Shown: one piece after another, positions 48,297-59,961 of the stretch
Numbering within the stretch: the stretch's first letter is position 1
Layout of the letters: every line of letters begins with the position of its first letter
DNA from: Laburnicola sp. R22_1
Lineage: Eukaryota > Ascomycota > Dothideomycetes > Pleosporales > Didymosphaeriaceae
NCBI GenBank assembly: GCA_014281115.1
Contig: JACONQ010000004.1
Location: forward strand, 3,162,001 to 3,226,000
Direction of reading: 5' to 3'
DNA length: 64,000 bases
Translations under genes and position numbers: made by a program
The notes under the pieces: generated by a model
The model's input: the letters and a program-made list of their open reading frames with translations, nothing else
Database searches by the model: none
What the model was told of the DNA's origin: nothing

Positions 48297-49163
48297 TCAC
48301 GGTATACCCCTCCCTGCCCTTGTAGCCTTCGCCAACTCACTGGCCGCCTTGTCATCCGCGTATCGCTGGTAGATCGGCAAATAATGCTCGCGCTCGCTCA
48401 TCGTCTCAACCACGCTCTTCCTCGTCTGGGCGTGCTCACTCCACTTCCTCCACCTCTCCCACATACCCCGATCATCTGCTCCTTGACCATGCTCCGGGAT
48501 GCCCAACCCGCCCTTGAAGTGATCGAAGACCCACAGCCTGACAGCCCACGGCACGAGCATGATGTCGACAAGGCTGAACTCCTTGCCTGAGAAGAACGGT
48601 CCCTCGACATCCATCGCCATTGTGAACTCTTTCAAGTATCCGAGGAACTCCTGTTGTTTCTCTTTGAGTCCGTCCTCGCCCTGGTGTTGCAGGAAGCGGT
48701 GCCAGCTGGGTATGATCCTGCTCGTCACGAAGTCGCTCCAGATCCTGGTTCGAGCACGGTCATAGGGGTCCTTTGGCATGAGATGCGGCGAGTTCTCCGG
48801 GAACGCTTCTTCAAGGAATTCACAGAGAACGGTGCTCTCGTACAGCGGCTTATTCTGGTATTGGAGAGTGGGCACAAGACCACGTGGGTTGAGATCGAGC
48901 AGCGACTTGGGCTTGTGGTACGGGTTGACCTCAATGTACTGGTATTGAATGCCCTTCTCTTCGAGTGTGATCCACACGCGCTGCACGAAGGGACAGAACC
49001 AACCCGAGTAGAGCTTCAGCGCATGCTCAGCTTGATGGGCCTGGAAACTTCAGTATGGCTATTAGCCGCTAGTCAGTATAGTGATCAAAATTACCTTCAC
49101 GGTCATGGCTGCCGGTCCGGTGGCCTCTGGGTGCACGGCAGCGTCAGGATGTTCCTTGCTCAT
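48297..49163 (-). CDS. Glutathione S-transferase, omega-like (cysteine type)
   Basis: Exons 49163-49095 and 49040-48297 are separated by a 54-bp intron (GTAATT, CTGACTAG branch, TTCCAG) in phase 0, giving 270 aa. The thioredoxin-fold domain has SGWFCPFVQRVWITLEEKG at residues ~35-53, where the Cys in CPF is the expected catalytic residue of omega-class enzymes, then VPTLQ (cis-Pro) and ESTVLCEFLEE, the glutathione-binding segment. The all-helical C-terminal domain follows from ~115, with FSLVDIMLVPWAVRL typical of the family. Such enzymes act as thiol transferases or dehydroascorbate reductases and in glutathione-lyase reactions on aromatic compounds; the substrate here is not known. It is divergent with the oxidoreductase gene at 49735. 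Confidence 0.88.
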
Positions 49164-49734
49164 GCTTGCGTTCGTTCAATACTGGATTAGAGGTAGTCTG
49201 CAAAATGGTGGTGAGAATTTGGAAGAGTATCATATGAAATCAACGAAGGAGTGGGGTAGCGTAATACCGCGACGTCTTCGCTGCGTAGTGTCTGAACGCA
49301 AGCGGGCACGCGGGGAAGGAGCAACTCCACGCGACACTACCCAACCTTTTGGAGCACCACCTTCAATGTTATTACACCAGGCTCTATATATGAGGCTGAA
49401 TACATTGTTTGAACACCAATGCAAACTTTCTGCTCAGTCGACATGATCGCTGTATCTTCCCAACCGAGTCCACAAGGCTGCACTCAGAGACCGAATAACC
49501 GATTGACCGACAGGCGAGCACGCAATCGACCATGTTGCACGAATTACAAACAGGTACATACGGTGCAACCATGAATTCTAGACCTGCATCGAGGGGATCG
49601 ACAATTAATTCGGACGACATGGCCAAAGTAAAAGCCAAAGGTGTTCTAGTGAAATGAGAACATACTTTGCACACATCTACCTCTCCTACCGAAACTCGTC
49701 GATATCATATTTGCATACCTAAGGCACAGTCAAA
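49164..49734. promoter_or_regulatory. Divergent promoter region, GST and MDR oxidoreductase genes
   Basis: 571 bp between the two start codons. No reading frame is credible here. Shared regulation of the two redox genes is possible but untested. Confidence 0.45.
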
Positions 49735-50703
49735 ATGCGCGCTCTCATCCGAACAGGCTCACCCAAAACCCTCACCCTCGACCCAAACCATCCAGAGCCA
49801 ACCACCGATGACCATCCAGAATGCTACATAATCCGCACCAAAGCCACCGCTCTGACCTGCGGCGAACTCATCTGGCCCGAGCCTCTGCAGCCGGACATCC
49901 CAGTCCCAGGTTTTGACCTCGCCGGAGAAATAATGTCAATCCCAAGAACGCCAGGCCCTCACGCATTCAAACCGGGAGACGAGATATACGCCCTCACAGC
50001 CTTCAGCTGGAAGGGCAACGCGCGAGAGATTAGTGTAGGCCACGAGAACGAGTTAGCATTGAAGCCCAAAAACCTCAGCTGGGAAGAAGCCGCGAGCGTG
50101 CCCTTGAGTGCACTGAGCGCGTATCAGGCACTCTTCGTCCATGGGGAACTGAAACCACCAAAGGAAGGCAACAATCGTGGAAAGCGCGTGCTCGTAACAG
50201 CTGCACCCGGCGGAGTTGGTATCTGGGGTGTCCAGCTCGCGCACGAGGCAGGCACAGAAGTCACTGGCACATGTGGGACGTCGAACGTCGACTTCGTCAT
50301 CGGCCTGGGAGCAGATGCCGTTCTGGACTACAGAAAGACGAATTTGCTCAACTGGGTCAGTGAAGACCGAGCAACTCGTGGCTTTGATGTTGTCCTCGAC
50401 TGCATGGGTGGGGCAACTCTGACTGACGCATGGAAATGCGCCAGGGAGAAAGGAAGAGTGATTAGTGTTGCCGAACCACCGGACCCGAAGAAGCCAGGGG
50501 ATGGCGTCGCCGAAGGCGTGAAAGGAGTGTGGTTTATTGTTCAGGCCAACGGGCCTCAATTAGCCGAGATCACAGCCTTGCTGGAACGACGAAGATGTAA
50601 AGCGATAGTGGATAGTGCCATTGAGCTTGAGCAGTTCAAGGAAGCTTTCGAAAAGCTGGAGGAGGGGCACGCGAATGGGAAAATAATTCTGAAAGTGGCC
50701 TGA
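49735..50703 (+). CDS. MDR-superfamily NAD(P)H-dependent quinone oxidoreductase / alcohol dehydrogenase-like protein
   Basis: Single exon, 322 aa. The N-terminal GroES-like domain has PGFDLAGEI (~57-65) and FKPGDEIYAL. The Rossmann domain has the dinucleotide motif TAAPGGVGIWGVQLA near 155-168, then LGADAVLDYR and FDVVLDCMGG. The C-terminal end (FKEAFEKLEEGHANGKIILKV) is the usual MDR closing segment. Zinc ligands of classical alcohol dehydrogenases are not seen, which points to the zinc-free quinone oxidoreductase / enoyl reductase branch. A cytosolic NADPH-linked reduction is likely, with unknown substrate. It shares a promoter region with the GST gene. Confidence 0.88.
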   Translation: MRALIRTGSPKTLTLDPNHPEPTTDDHPECYIIRTKATALTCGELIWPEPLQPDIPVPGFDLAGEIMSIPRTPGPHAFKPGDEIYALTAFSWKGNAREISVGHENELALKPKNLSWEEAASVPLSALSAYQALFVHGELKPPKEGNNRGKRVLVTAAPGGVGIWGVQLAHEAGTEVTGTCGTSNVDFVIGLGADAVLDYRKTNLLNWVSEDRATRGFDVVLDCMGGATLTDAWKCAREKGRVISVAEPPDPKKPGDGVAEGVKGVWFIVQANGPQLAEITALLERRRCKAIVDSAIELEQFKEAFEKLEEGHANGKIILKVA

Positions 50704-52057
50704 TGATGCGAAACCCCATTGGGTAACAGGCTGCACAGTTGGACAACCGACAGCACACAACGCGAAGTTGCAGCAACGGTCGGCGAAAGTTTCTGAACAG
50801 AAGCAGCTTCTTTTAGCTTGGCCGGAAAATTAGAATCCAGTCGAGCTGGGTGCATTATTTAGAAATCACTCCACCTCGTTCAAGTCAAGGCAGCCAAGTT
50901 GATGACGCCAAGGACGACCTGCATCTACGCGCTGGATGCATCGATGTATGGCTCCTTCGTAATCCGACGTCGATGACTCAAACGGCCTGGGCCACATTTC
51001 CCAACTCATGTGCCGCGCGAGATGATGTGTACATGATGGTGGTGGCCGGAAACGTGCGGATAGCAGAGCGGTCGGCAGCCGATTGGAGTCAGCCACCGTA
51101 CTCGCCGTATGAACTGTGCAAAGGTCGGCCCTGCGGACAATGGATAAGCCTTGCCCAGGTGGTCAGCAGACAACCTTGGAACGGGCGCAGATGGTGCCAA
51201 GACGCTACAAAGCCTAAGGCGCGCGACAAAGGGACAAAATCATGATGTGATGTTCATGGCAAGTCGAGATGGATGCAGGGCTCGCTCGGACGAAGCTGGA
51301 GATGGAGCAGGAGGATGACGACGGGTTGATGGAATGCAAGGCAATCAAAAAGGCAAGCTGTGGCTCGCCGACTGCTCTCAGCACTATAGCTAAAAGGACA
51401 GTTGCTGTGGAGCCTCAGAAAGTGGTGCAGCTCGGCATGCTGGCGGTCCGCCGGCGAGAGTGCCGAGGTGCCGTCCAAGCAGCATGCGCAGGTTGCCGAA
51501 GCTGTCTATCGATGGCAAGACGCAGTCACCAGATGGCGGAGCGTTGGTTGGGGGGGCTGGGTGTGAATGATAATGAGAAAAGGCATATGCAACATGCATG
51601 TGGCGAGGCGTGCATCGCGATGGACGTTGGCGCCGGGGTACAGCTCCGGCGCCGCGGACAGGGGTGGTCTTAGCCCGGCAAGCGCGACCCACCTTACACA
51701 TGCACAGCTGGGCAGCCCCGTCGCCACAAGCAACTCAAGCCTCAAGGGAAGTTGCGGGACAAGACAGCAGCGAATTTGCGGAACGCCAGGATGACAAACG
51801 TCTCTCGCGATGCCGTCGCCTCCAGCCCTTCCGGCCCTGCATACCTCAAACGCCGTCCCCGGCCCTCCGTGGTGCTGATGCCTATAGCTCCTCTTTGTAC
51901 CGTCTCGCCCTGCTCCTGCGCGCTGCTCAGTGTGTCCTGCATCGCCTTCTCTTGACAGCTCCTTCGCACGTTCGCATTGCTTACCTCTTAATATATCCTT
52001 TATACCTCACCCCCGGCGCAGCAGCTTCAGCCCGCATACCTACATAAACATCCATAC
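50704..52057. other. Intergenic, 1.35 kb, no supported gene
   Basis: GC-balanced. Several open frames cross it (for example 50850-51245), but they lack recognisable domains, splice structure or conserved motifs. A CT-rich segment (~51820-52040) before the next ATG looks like a promoter and 5' leader. Confidence 0.45.
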
Positions 52058-53989
52058 ATGCCGAGAGCGCGCATTCTCACCTTAGCCACCGCAGCGTTTC
52101 TGCTAGAGGCCCTTCCTCTGGCAGTCGCTCATGGGGACGAACACAAGGATGGACCCGCGCCCATGCACCATGACCTGTCGCTACAGGCAGAGGATGGCGG
52201 GGTTCCGCAGAGCTACTGGGGCCTGTCAGAGCACGCTGCGCTGATGTACTGGCATATTGGGCTCGAGATACTTGCGTGGGTTGTCGTCTTGCCAATCGGT
52301 CAGTTCGACCCACGACAACTAGAGGGACTTGTGCTGACCCAGTAAAGGTGTGATGCTGAGTATTGCACGTTCGCGTATGGCCCTTCCTACGCAGTTCGTC
52401 TTCCTCGTAATCAACGCATTTGCGCTTCTTCTTGGCCTCATCTACAACCAGCAAACTCCGGAGCTGTATGAGAACAATGCGCACAGCAAGATCGGATGGA
52501 TCGTCACTTGGGTGGCCTCTGCTTGGGTCCTGATGGCCTTGATTCAGGTGTACACCACACGATTGAAGCCATATTCACTGGAAGATCACTCCGGTCAACC
52601 CTTGAATGTCGCAAATATGGCTCGGTACCAGCGCGTACATGACACGCAGCCTCCGTCGCCTTCCAGGTGGTCTAATGATTCAGGCCAGGGCACCGAGCGC
52701 AATTCAGCGTCTTTGTACGGTCATTCCAGGTCGCCAAGCGTCGAGTCAGCAGATCAGCAGTTCCAATATCTACCGCGCACGTCGACGCATGAAGAACTGG
52801 AAGACATCGACCTTCACGCTGAGAAGCGCGGTTTCCTCAAGGATACCGTAGTAGACAAGTTTTTCTCGCGGAATATTGCACGCTTCGTTGCCGGCAAGCC
52901 TTCAAAGTACCTCAGACTCTTGTACGTCGCGATCGACCGTACCATTCTGATCCAAGGCTTTGTAGCCATTATGTCCGGCACCGTGGTGTATGGAGGCATC
53001 GGAGTGAGTAGTGTTGGCGCCAATGGAAGTAGCGTATGCTAACTGTTCTGCAGCACGGAGGCGCTATCTTTAATGTCCTTGCACACTATGTTAAGGGTGG
53101 TATCTTTTTTGCCTATGGTCTCCTCACGCTGGGTCGGTGGATGGGAGCGTTCGCTGACTTCGGATGGGCTTGGAACGTGAAGCCGCCGAAGGAGGTTGTG
53201 GGCCGTCGGCGCGCGGCTATACCTTCCGCCGAATTCACCGAGTCATTCGTCATTTGGCTCTATGGCTGCACAAATGTTTTCATAGAGCATTTGGCGGCTT
53301 GGGGCGGTGCATGGACAGCGCAGGATTTGGAGCATGTCTCAATCTCCGTAATGTTCTTTGGTGGTGGTTTGGTGAGTTTGCTCTCTTCCATCACAGTGTA
53401 TATGATCGTTCACTGACCACCTTCCTAGTTGGGCATGATCGTTGAATCTTCGAGAATTCGAGAGCTGCTCAACAGTGCAGTGCTCTCAGCGCAGCAGCCC
53501 TCACAATTCCGCGATGAGATATGGCAACACCCCCGTCAGTACCGCTTCTCGATGAACCCCATGCCAGGTCTTATCATTCTCTTACTCGGCAAGATGATGA
53601 GCTCGCACCATCAATCCTCGATGCTTTCCACGATGATCCATTCGCAATGGGGCAGCATGTTCATGGGCTTTGCTCTTGCTCGTGCGCTCACTTACATTAC
53701 CCTATATGTCAGACCGCCAACGTCTTACCTACCCTCCCGGCCCCCTACCGAGGTCGTTGCCTCCTTCTGCCTCATCGCGGGTGGTATCACCTTTATGATT
53801 AGCAACAAGGATACTGTCGCCGCGCTGGAGTCGTATGATCTCGATGCCATGTTTACGTTCACCGTCACGATGGGTCTCGTTGCCCTGCTTATGGCTTGGA
53901 CAGTGGCCGTTGTGGCTATCAAGGGTTGGGCCACGCGTCGCGAAAGCGCAAGCCGTTTCACCAAAGACAATGCTGGCGTCCTGGCGTGA
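52058..53989 (+). CDS. YTP1: Ytp1-like polytopic membrane protein (DUF2427 plus Ytp1 domains)
   Basis: Four exons join in frame: 52058-52298, 52348-53003, 53054-53371 and 53429-53989, giving 591 aa. The introns are 49, 50 and 57 bp; the first ends in AAG, the only acceptor that keeps the frame. A signal peptide (residues ~1-24, cleaved near AVAHG) precedes a His/Asp-rich segment and YWHIGLEILAWVVVLPIGVMLS, the DUF2427 region. Two or three further helices follow. A Ser-rich cytosolic loop (~185-250) is next. The Ytp1 domain has about eight helices (TILIQGFVAIMSGTVVYGG, HYVKGGIFFAYGLLTLGR, HSQWGSMFMGFALARALTY). The yeast homologue is a poorly characterised membrane protein with weak resemblance to mitochondrial electron-transport proteins; no activity is proven. 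Length is typical of filamentous fungi. Confidence 0.88.
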
Positions 53990-54502
53990 ACTCGAGCGGT
54001 GGAGACGTCTCTGACACAACCTTTTTGATACCCTTCCTACCTTTGGCTTGCACAGCGAACGACCAACCCGGGATTCTTCCATTCCTTTGTACGGCTTCAT
54101 GACTTTTCCGATCTCTATGATACCCTACGGTGATACCCCTCTTTTCAGATACCGCTTAGCCTGGATTGCCGCATTTACGTTGTTCATTGATCCAAGGGGT
54201 AATTTTAATGAGGTGAATGTGAGCGCAGGGTGGCTTGCTGGTAATGGATGGATACCCTCTAATGACTGATTGGGGTGAAGTGACATGGGTCAGGAGCCGG
54301 TGGTAGAAGTAATCTTAGACGAGAAACGAACACTGTCGTTTCTGATTGCTCTTTATAATGGAATCAACTGATACCTCGTAGTAGCACGTGGCATGCCAAA
54401 GATGAATGCTTCTGTGAATACAAATGCTTTCTCGGTCTTTTCAAGTTGCTACAAGAGGCATTCCTGTAGGATGGACGTCGTCTTATCATGACCCAGTTCG
54501 AC
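53990..54502. other. Intergenic, convergent 3' ends of YTP1 and DAM1
   Basis: 513 bp, should hold both 3' untranslated regions. No gene is seen. Confidence 0.5.
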
Positions 54503-55236
54503 TCATGCGCCACCGCGCGCTCCCCTCCCTCTACCCCGAGCGATTCCACTGCTCCCTCTCGTCCCTCTGGGTGCACCACCACGCGTGGGAATACCACCAC
54601 CCCGACCTGCGCGTGGTATGCCGCCCCTGCCTCTTGTAGCGGCGGGCTTCTTCTCCGCCGGTGCAGGTGTGACCGGGGGTTGGAACCTGGACGCCATTTT
54701 GCTGCTCGGCGGATTATCCACGAACGAGGTATCCGTCGTAAGAAACGTAGCCTCCATGTCGGCTTCCGCTCCCTGGGAACGGCTGAATTGCGCCGCCAAA
54801 TCCGGATTATTCTGCGGCCGCTTGAACGATTCAGACACGGGTGCCTATCCAGCGTTAGCCCTCGCGCTCTACCTCTCCCTTCAAACGGCCAACTCACCTC
54901 GGGGAAATCCACACAGAAGGCATTCATATTCAGCCCGTATAGGAAACTCGCGAAGCTCTCGCTGAACCGCGAAAGGCTCTCGTGCATCAATTGCAGCGCC
55001 GCGAAATTCTGCTCCAAATCGGCCATGGCGTCGCTGAGTTCGGCGAAGCCATCTTGCAGGTCCTCGAGCGGGTAGGTGGACGAGGCGTAGGGCGCGCGGC
55101 CGCGGGAGACAGAGTCGCGGAAGGAGGAACGCGAGGAGGGACGGAGAGGGGTCGTTGGGCGGGAGAGGGGCCCGGGCGATTTGGAGCGTGGACGGCGCGT
55201 TGCGGACGACGTGGCTGGGGGGGTTGTCGTGGACAT
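54503..55236 (-). CDS. DAM1: DASH/Dam1 complex subunit Dam1 (kinetochore-microtubule coupler)
   Basis: Exons 55236-54898 and 54844-54503 flank a 53-bp intron (GTGAGT...GATAG, phase 0), giving 226 aa. The start ATG gives MSTTTPPATSS; an ATG 34 codons upstream (55338) is in frame but less likely. Residues ~55-113 form the Dam1 core: LEDLQDGFAELSDAMADLEQ, LQLMHESLSRFSESFASFLYG and LNMNAFCVDFPE, the last almost invariant in fungi. The Ser/Pro/Arg-rich N terminus before it offers likely phosphorylation sites. The C terminus is a long Arg/Gly-rich (RGG-like) tail (~180-226), plausibly the microtubule-binding part. Dam1 joins nine other subunits in a ring around kinetochore microtubules. It is divergent with the CRAL-TRIO gene over 421 bp. 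Confidence 0.92.
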
Positions 55237-55657
55237 GGTGTTGTTGATGTCTTGGGGTGGAGACACGTGGAATCGGAGCGGGATGTTTGGGTGTACGTCG
55301 GATCGGATGGCGGGGTCCGGGCAGGGTCTACAGTTCAAGTACGACTAGTGTATCGTGGGTGGCGGCGCTGTGAAACGTGAATGTTGCTCGCGTGTTTATC
55401 CACACGGCGCGCCAAGCGCTGCCCGCTAATGACGCCGTGCTGCAGGTGCCCTTAATGCCCTACGAGTGTTCTTTCTCAGTCTCCTGCGCATCCAATAACC
55501 TTGGAATGCACCCGGACACCCGCTGATACCCTCTCCCCAGTCTCCCAATCCTATCCCGCAATCCTCGCTCCCCGACGCCGCGCCCTTCCGCCCCCGTCCA
55601 CTGCCGGGACCGAGTCCTGTGTTGTTGCCGCCGTAGCCCTGGTGTCCTGCTTGCTAC
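55237..55657. promoter_or_regulatory. Divergent promoter region, DAM1 and CRAL-TRIO genes
   Basis: 421 bp between the start codons, GC-rich, no credible gene. Confidence 0.45.
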
Positions 55658-57495
55658 ATGTCCTTTCGTTTCTGCACGCTTGGACGAGTAGCACATAGAT
55701 TAGCATCCACACCTGCATCTGCGAGTTATAACCCGGTTAGCCATCTTACCAAGCAGTCTCGAATTGGTCTCACGTCTCGGGTATTCCTCTTCCCCGCCCA
55801 ACGCCGAGCACACTATTGGGAGTCGTACCGTCCCACCACGGTTCACCACAAGAGCAGTTCGGGATACTTCACACTTATTGTCGTTCTGGGCACTGCGGTT
55901 GGCGGCGCGCTATTCTACCCGCTTGTGGCAGACTCGTCAGTGAAGGATACTGAGTACAATTCCGCTTCGACTTTCGACTCCACGGACTATTCAGACTCGT
56001 TTCTCGTAATGGCGCCGAACACACCTCCGGGACGACCCGGGTCACTCACGCCCGAACAAGAGGGCAAGTTGCGCGAACTGTGGGCGGCGACCATGAAGGT
56101 TTTCGGCGCATACGAAACTTCGGTTGGGGAGGCCAACGGCGCGGACACGGCCTCCCTTGGAAATTCCGGCGAGGCGACGGAGAAGGACGGCAAGAAAGAG
56201 AAGAAGAAGAGCAGGCTCAATGTCTTCAAGCGGAACAAGGGCGACAAGGGCGATAAACCAGAATCGGATTCTGGTTCTTCGACGCCGGATATCAGCGCCA
56301 TGTCGATATCCGCGGAAGATGACAAGCATGGCCAGAACAAGGCGTTCAAGGACGCGATAGCGAACACGGCACCTGAAGACTTGCGGAAGGCATTTTGGGG
56401 CATGGTCAAGATGGACCATCCGGATGCGCTTCTACTCCGATTCCTGCGCGCGAGAAAGTGGGACGTGGAGAAGGCGCTTATCATGATGATCTCGACGATG
56501 CACTGGCGGTTGGAAGGAATGCGTGTCGATGATGACATTATGAAGAATGGCGAAGAGGCAGCCTTGAAGCAGAGCAAGAGCGACGATGCGAAGTTAAAGA
56601 AAGAGGGAGAAGACTTCATGGCGCAAATGAGGGTGGGTAAGAGTTATCTCCATGGTTTAGACGCCGGAGGTCGGCCCATGTGCGTAGTGCGGGCGCGGTT
56701 ACATCGAGCCGGCGAGCAGTCGGAAGACAGTCTTGAACGGTACACCGTTCACATGATTGAGACGGCGAGACTACTTCTCAGGCCGCCGATTGATACCGCG
56801 GTAAGTCCTTCTTCAACCTTGCCCAAGAAGGGACTACACTAACGACGGTTTTCCAGACTCTCGTCTTTGACATGACCGACTTCTCCATGGCAAACATGGA
56901 CTACGTCCCCGTCAAGTTCATGATCAAGTGCTTCGAAGCAAACTACCCCGAATCCCTCGCCACCGTGCTCGTCTACAAAGCCCCCTGGATCTTCAACGCC
57001 ATCTGGACCATCATCCGCGGCTGGTTAGACCCCGTCGTAGCCGGCAAAGTGCACTTCGCCAAAAGCGTAGACGAACTCGAAAAGTTTGTCCCCAGGTCGC
57101 AGATCCCCGCCGAGCTCGGCGGCGACGACCCATACACTTACTCGTACGTCGAGCCGCAGGCCGGCGAAAATGCAAAGATGACGGAAGAAGGGCCCAGAGA
57201 GGCGCTCCAGGACGAAAGGCAGGAACTCGTCGCCAAGTACGAGAGCACGATTCTGGAATGGATAGCAGAGGATGAGGCGGCCAAGTCGCTGGAAGAGCGG
57301 AGAAAAGAAAGGGATGCGCTTGCTGAGGGGCTGAGGCAGAATTACTGGAAGTTGGACCCGTGTGTGAGGGCGAAGTCGTTGTATGATCGGATAGGTCTTA
57401 TAGGCGAGGGCGGCAAGCTCCAGTTTTATCCGGAGAAGGAGAGCGCATTGCCAGCTGCGGGGGCGCAGGAGACGAGTGCGGATGATTTGGACTAG
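55658..57495 (+). CDS. Sec14/CRAL-TRIO domain lipid-transfer protein with N-terminal targeting and membrane segment
   Basis: Exons 55658-56800 and 56857-57495 flank a 56-bp intron (GTAAGT, CTAAC branch, TTCCAG, phase 0), giving 593 aa. The first ~60 residues are basic and rich in Ser, like a mitochondrial presequence. A hydrophobic helix follows (YFTLIVVLGTAVGGALFYPL, ~70-89). A Lys/Asp/Ser-rich linker comes next, then the CRAL-TRIO N-terminal bundle (LLLRFLRARKWDVEKAL, ~255-271) and the lipid pocket (GRPMCVVRARLH, LVFDMTDFSMANMDYVPVKF, YPESLATVLVYKAPWIFNAIW, ~340-450), ending in IPAELGGDDPY. Relatives include yeast Csr1-type phosphatidylinositol transfer proteins. An internal ATG (56009, MAPNTPPG) would give a soluble form, so two products are possible. 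Ligand not determinable. Confidence 0.85.
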
Positions 57496-58659
57496 GTGGG
57501 TACATGGTTGTATATAGGGGTGTTGGGCGGGCGACAGCATTGAGTTGGGTTAGAAGGGAACATTGTTAAAGCGGATGGGGGTGGTTGGTATTGCGCGGCC
57601 TGGTTGTGATGGGTAGAGCCTAGGGGAACTCTTCGGCATGCCATTCTATCTTATTCCCCTAGTAGTACGTTTCTTGGCGACAACCTACTACCTACGATAG
57701 AAACGGATGCTATCTAGTAATTGTAATTACTAGTCGTTCCTGTCAGAGTTCCTCGTCTAGAGAATGACTGTGTGGACGAATGTCGATATCCAAAGCCCTG
57801 AGGCTGGAGCCCTTGAGTGCCGTCGCTCATGTGACGTGATAGGATTGATACCCACCCTGCCCAGGTATAGTGATGTGCAAAAAGCCCAAAGGTACATACA
57901 GTACACATACTTCCCGCGCCGCGTACCGTACCCGCCGCTACTCCCACCATCCCATTCGCACCTTCCCATGTATACAACTCACATGTATACAAACCTAAAA
58001 CCATTACCTTCTTTCCCACACGCACAAGTCCACACTCCTCTGCCCCGCCCTCCGTCCACCGCGCAATAGTCAGTACACACCTACGTACCTCCACGAGTAC
58101 GCCGCCAGCGTACGTAATTCTTGCGTGCAACGAGGGAAAATATCTGCCCGCACATACATCGTATCGTATGGCGATCTCACACTGTACGGACGGATATCTG
58201 TGTGATGTGCTGTGATGTGGAAAGGGCAAGGGCGACGATCAGTTAGAGCTGGAGGAGGAGTCATATGATGGGGGATGTGCATGCATGTGCGCAGTACAGG
58301 AGACGGACGATTACGCGTTTATGTAGGTTTATTTATTTAGCGTCGAGAAAGAACACGACTTCCTCGCGTGGTTTGGTTAGAGTTAGTACTTTGACCCGAC
58401 GTGGAAAGACGCTGGATCAAGATCCCCGGCCATCGATCCAGCTAGGCGGCGGGGCGCAAAAAGATGCGCAAATAGAATGCGATATGTACAACTACAACAA
58501 CTACATGCTAAAAGCTTTTTGGGAGATGGAAATGGAAATAACGCCGCTATTAATGCTCTTACACGTATCAATCCAGGTGCTTATGGTACATAGAGTTACA
58601 GCGAAAACACCATCAACACGCAATAGGCTGCCGTATTTGCACAAATTCTCCAAGACCCG
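57496..58659. other. Intergenic, 1.16 kb, convergent 3' ends
   Basis: Between the CRAL-TRIO gene and MRP4. It contains an inverted repeat, CCTAGGGGAA (~57620) and TTCCCCTAG (~57653), which could form a hairpin in the 3' region of the plus-strand gene. Open frames across 57700-58680 have no recognisable content. Confidence 0.45.
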
Positions 58660-59961
58660 TTATTCGCTTTTCTCGGCGTCTTGAGCTGCATCGGGCTGAG
58701 CCTCGAGCCCGTCTGCGTCTGCGGTTTCGGCATCTTCTTCCAAATCCTCGGGCAACTGCAGATTATTTGCTGGGCGGTAGGTAATCTTGCCTTGTTCAGC
58801 GAGAGCAAGACGCTCCTTCTGTCCTGCTTGTCCAGCGCGCCCGAGAACGCCGGCGATGACCTGAATGCAACGGAGACTAGATGGAGTCAGCGGTAGAATT
58901 GCCTTGTGTTGCGAAGATTCACGTACCTGTCGTCGTTTGCAGGAATGGGATAGGTCACCCACGTAGGATCTGCGTTCGTGTCGATGACACCAATCGTGGG
59001 AATGTTGTTTAGCGCACACTCGTGCAGCAAGACATAGTTCTCCAAGGGGTTCAAACAGACGACCAGATCAGGGCGCAAGACGGGCCTGTCGTAGAGCTGC
59101 TCCTCGAAGCCGGGAACCTCCTCATCCTTCTCGTTGACGACCTTGGTTCGGCACTTGCCCAGGATCTGCTGCCCGTTGGTGATGCTCCCAGGGATCCAAC
59201 GTTCAAACAGGTGGTATCCCTTTGCCAGCTCAGACGCTTTGGTGACAGCACGGTCCTGGCCCTCGCGGGTTCCGACGAAGAGTACCATGCCGCCCATTTT
59301 CGACACCTCCTGGACGACTTTGGCGGCACGTCGTAGATGGGCGGCCGTGGCTTCGAGGGCGATGATGTGGACACCCTGTCTGATGCCGTGGATATAGCGT
59401 GCATTGGCGGGATTCCATAGCGACGTGGCGTGGCCCTGGTGGGCTTCGGACGCAAGGAGGAGCTCGAGCGTAACGTCGGCGGGCGAAGGGGGGTTGCTGA
59501 GCAGGGTGTGCGGCTGGTAGTGCGGCGTGATGTCTGAGCCTAGCTTCCCAATCTGCGCCTCTGCGGTATGTCAGACAGAGCAAGAAGCATCCATGCGGGC
59601 AAGTACTGACGCTGCTGCTTGAAGCGGCGGTACTGGTCGGCAACCGAATCGGGGCGCTGGGATGCAGGCTCTGCCACAGCGGTCTCGGGGTTGAAGGGCA
59701 GCACCGCGTCTGAGCCCGGGGTGCTGGCATTGAGCGGGGTCTCGATGGAGTGCCGCTGCTTCAGGCTGTTGGCCTCAATGGCGCCGACCTGGGTGGACAG
59801 GAATCGTGGGGAGGGCTGCGAGGAGCGCTGGGCGAGGAGGGCGCAGCGGCCTGGGCAGCGGTCAGTCAGCGGGCGTGGAATAGGGAGGGAGAGCAGCAGA
59901 GCCGCAGAGAGGGAGACGCACCGGCGCGGGCTGCATTTCGTATGATCATGCTGCGGTGCAT
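58660..59961 (-). CDS. MRP4: Mitochondrial small-subunit ribosomal protein uS2m (MRP4, RpsB family)
   Basis: Four exons join in frame: 59961-59922, 59850-59611, 59560-58927 and 58876-58660, with introns of 71, 50 and 50 bp, giving 376 aa. The first exon supplies a short Arg-rich presequence (MHRSMIIRNAARAG), consistent with mitochondrial import. The S2 fold follows: a segment with LWNPANARYIHGIRQGVHII, then VLFVGTREGQ, the core strand-loop of S2 proteins, then LLHECALNNIPTIGVIDTNADP and YPIPANDD.SLRCIQVIAGVLG, all hallmarks of uS2. The C-terminal tail is acidic. uS2m sits at the back of the small-subunit head/body junction in the mitoribosome. Its 5' end faces the WC-1 gene. Confidence 0.92.

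Noticed and set aside
50850..51673. Open frames of 131 and 134 codons between the MDR gene and YTP1
   Set aside because: GC-rich DNA gives long chance frames; overlapping frames on both strands, no domain or intron structure.
57714..58684. Frames of 139-171 codons in the convergent intergenic region
   Set aside because: They overlap each other on both strands, show low-complexity residues, and lie where 3' untranslated regions are expected.
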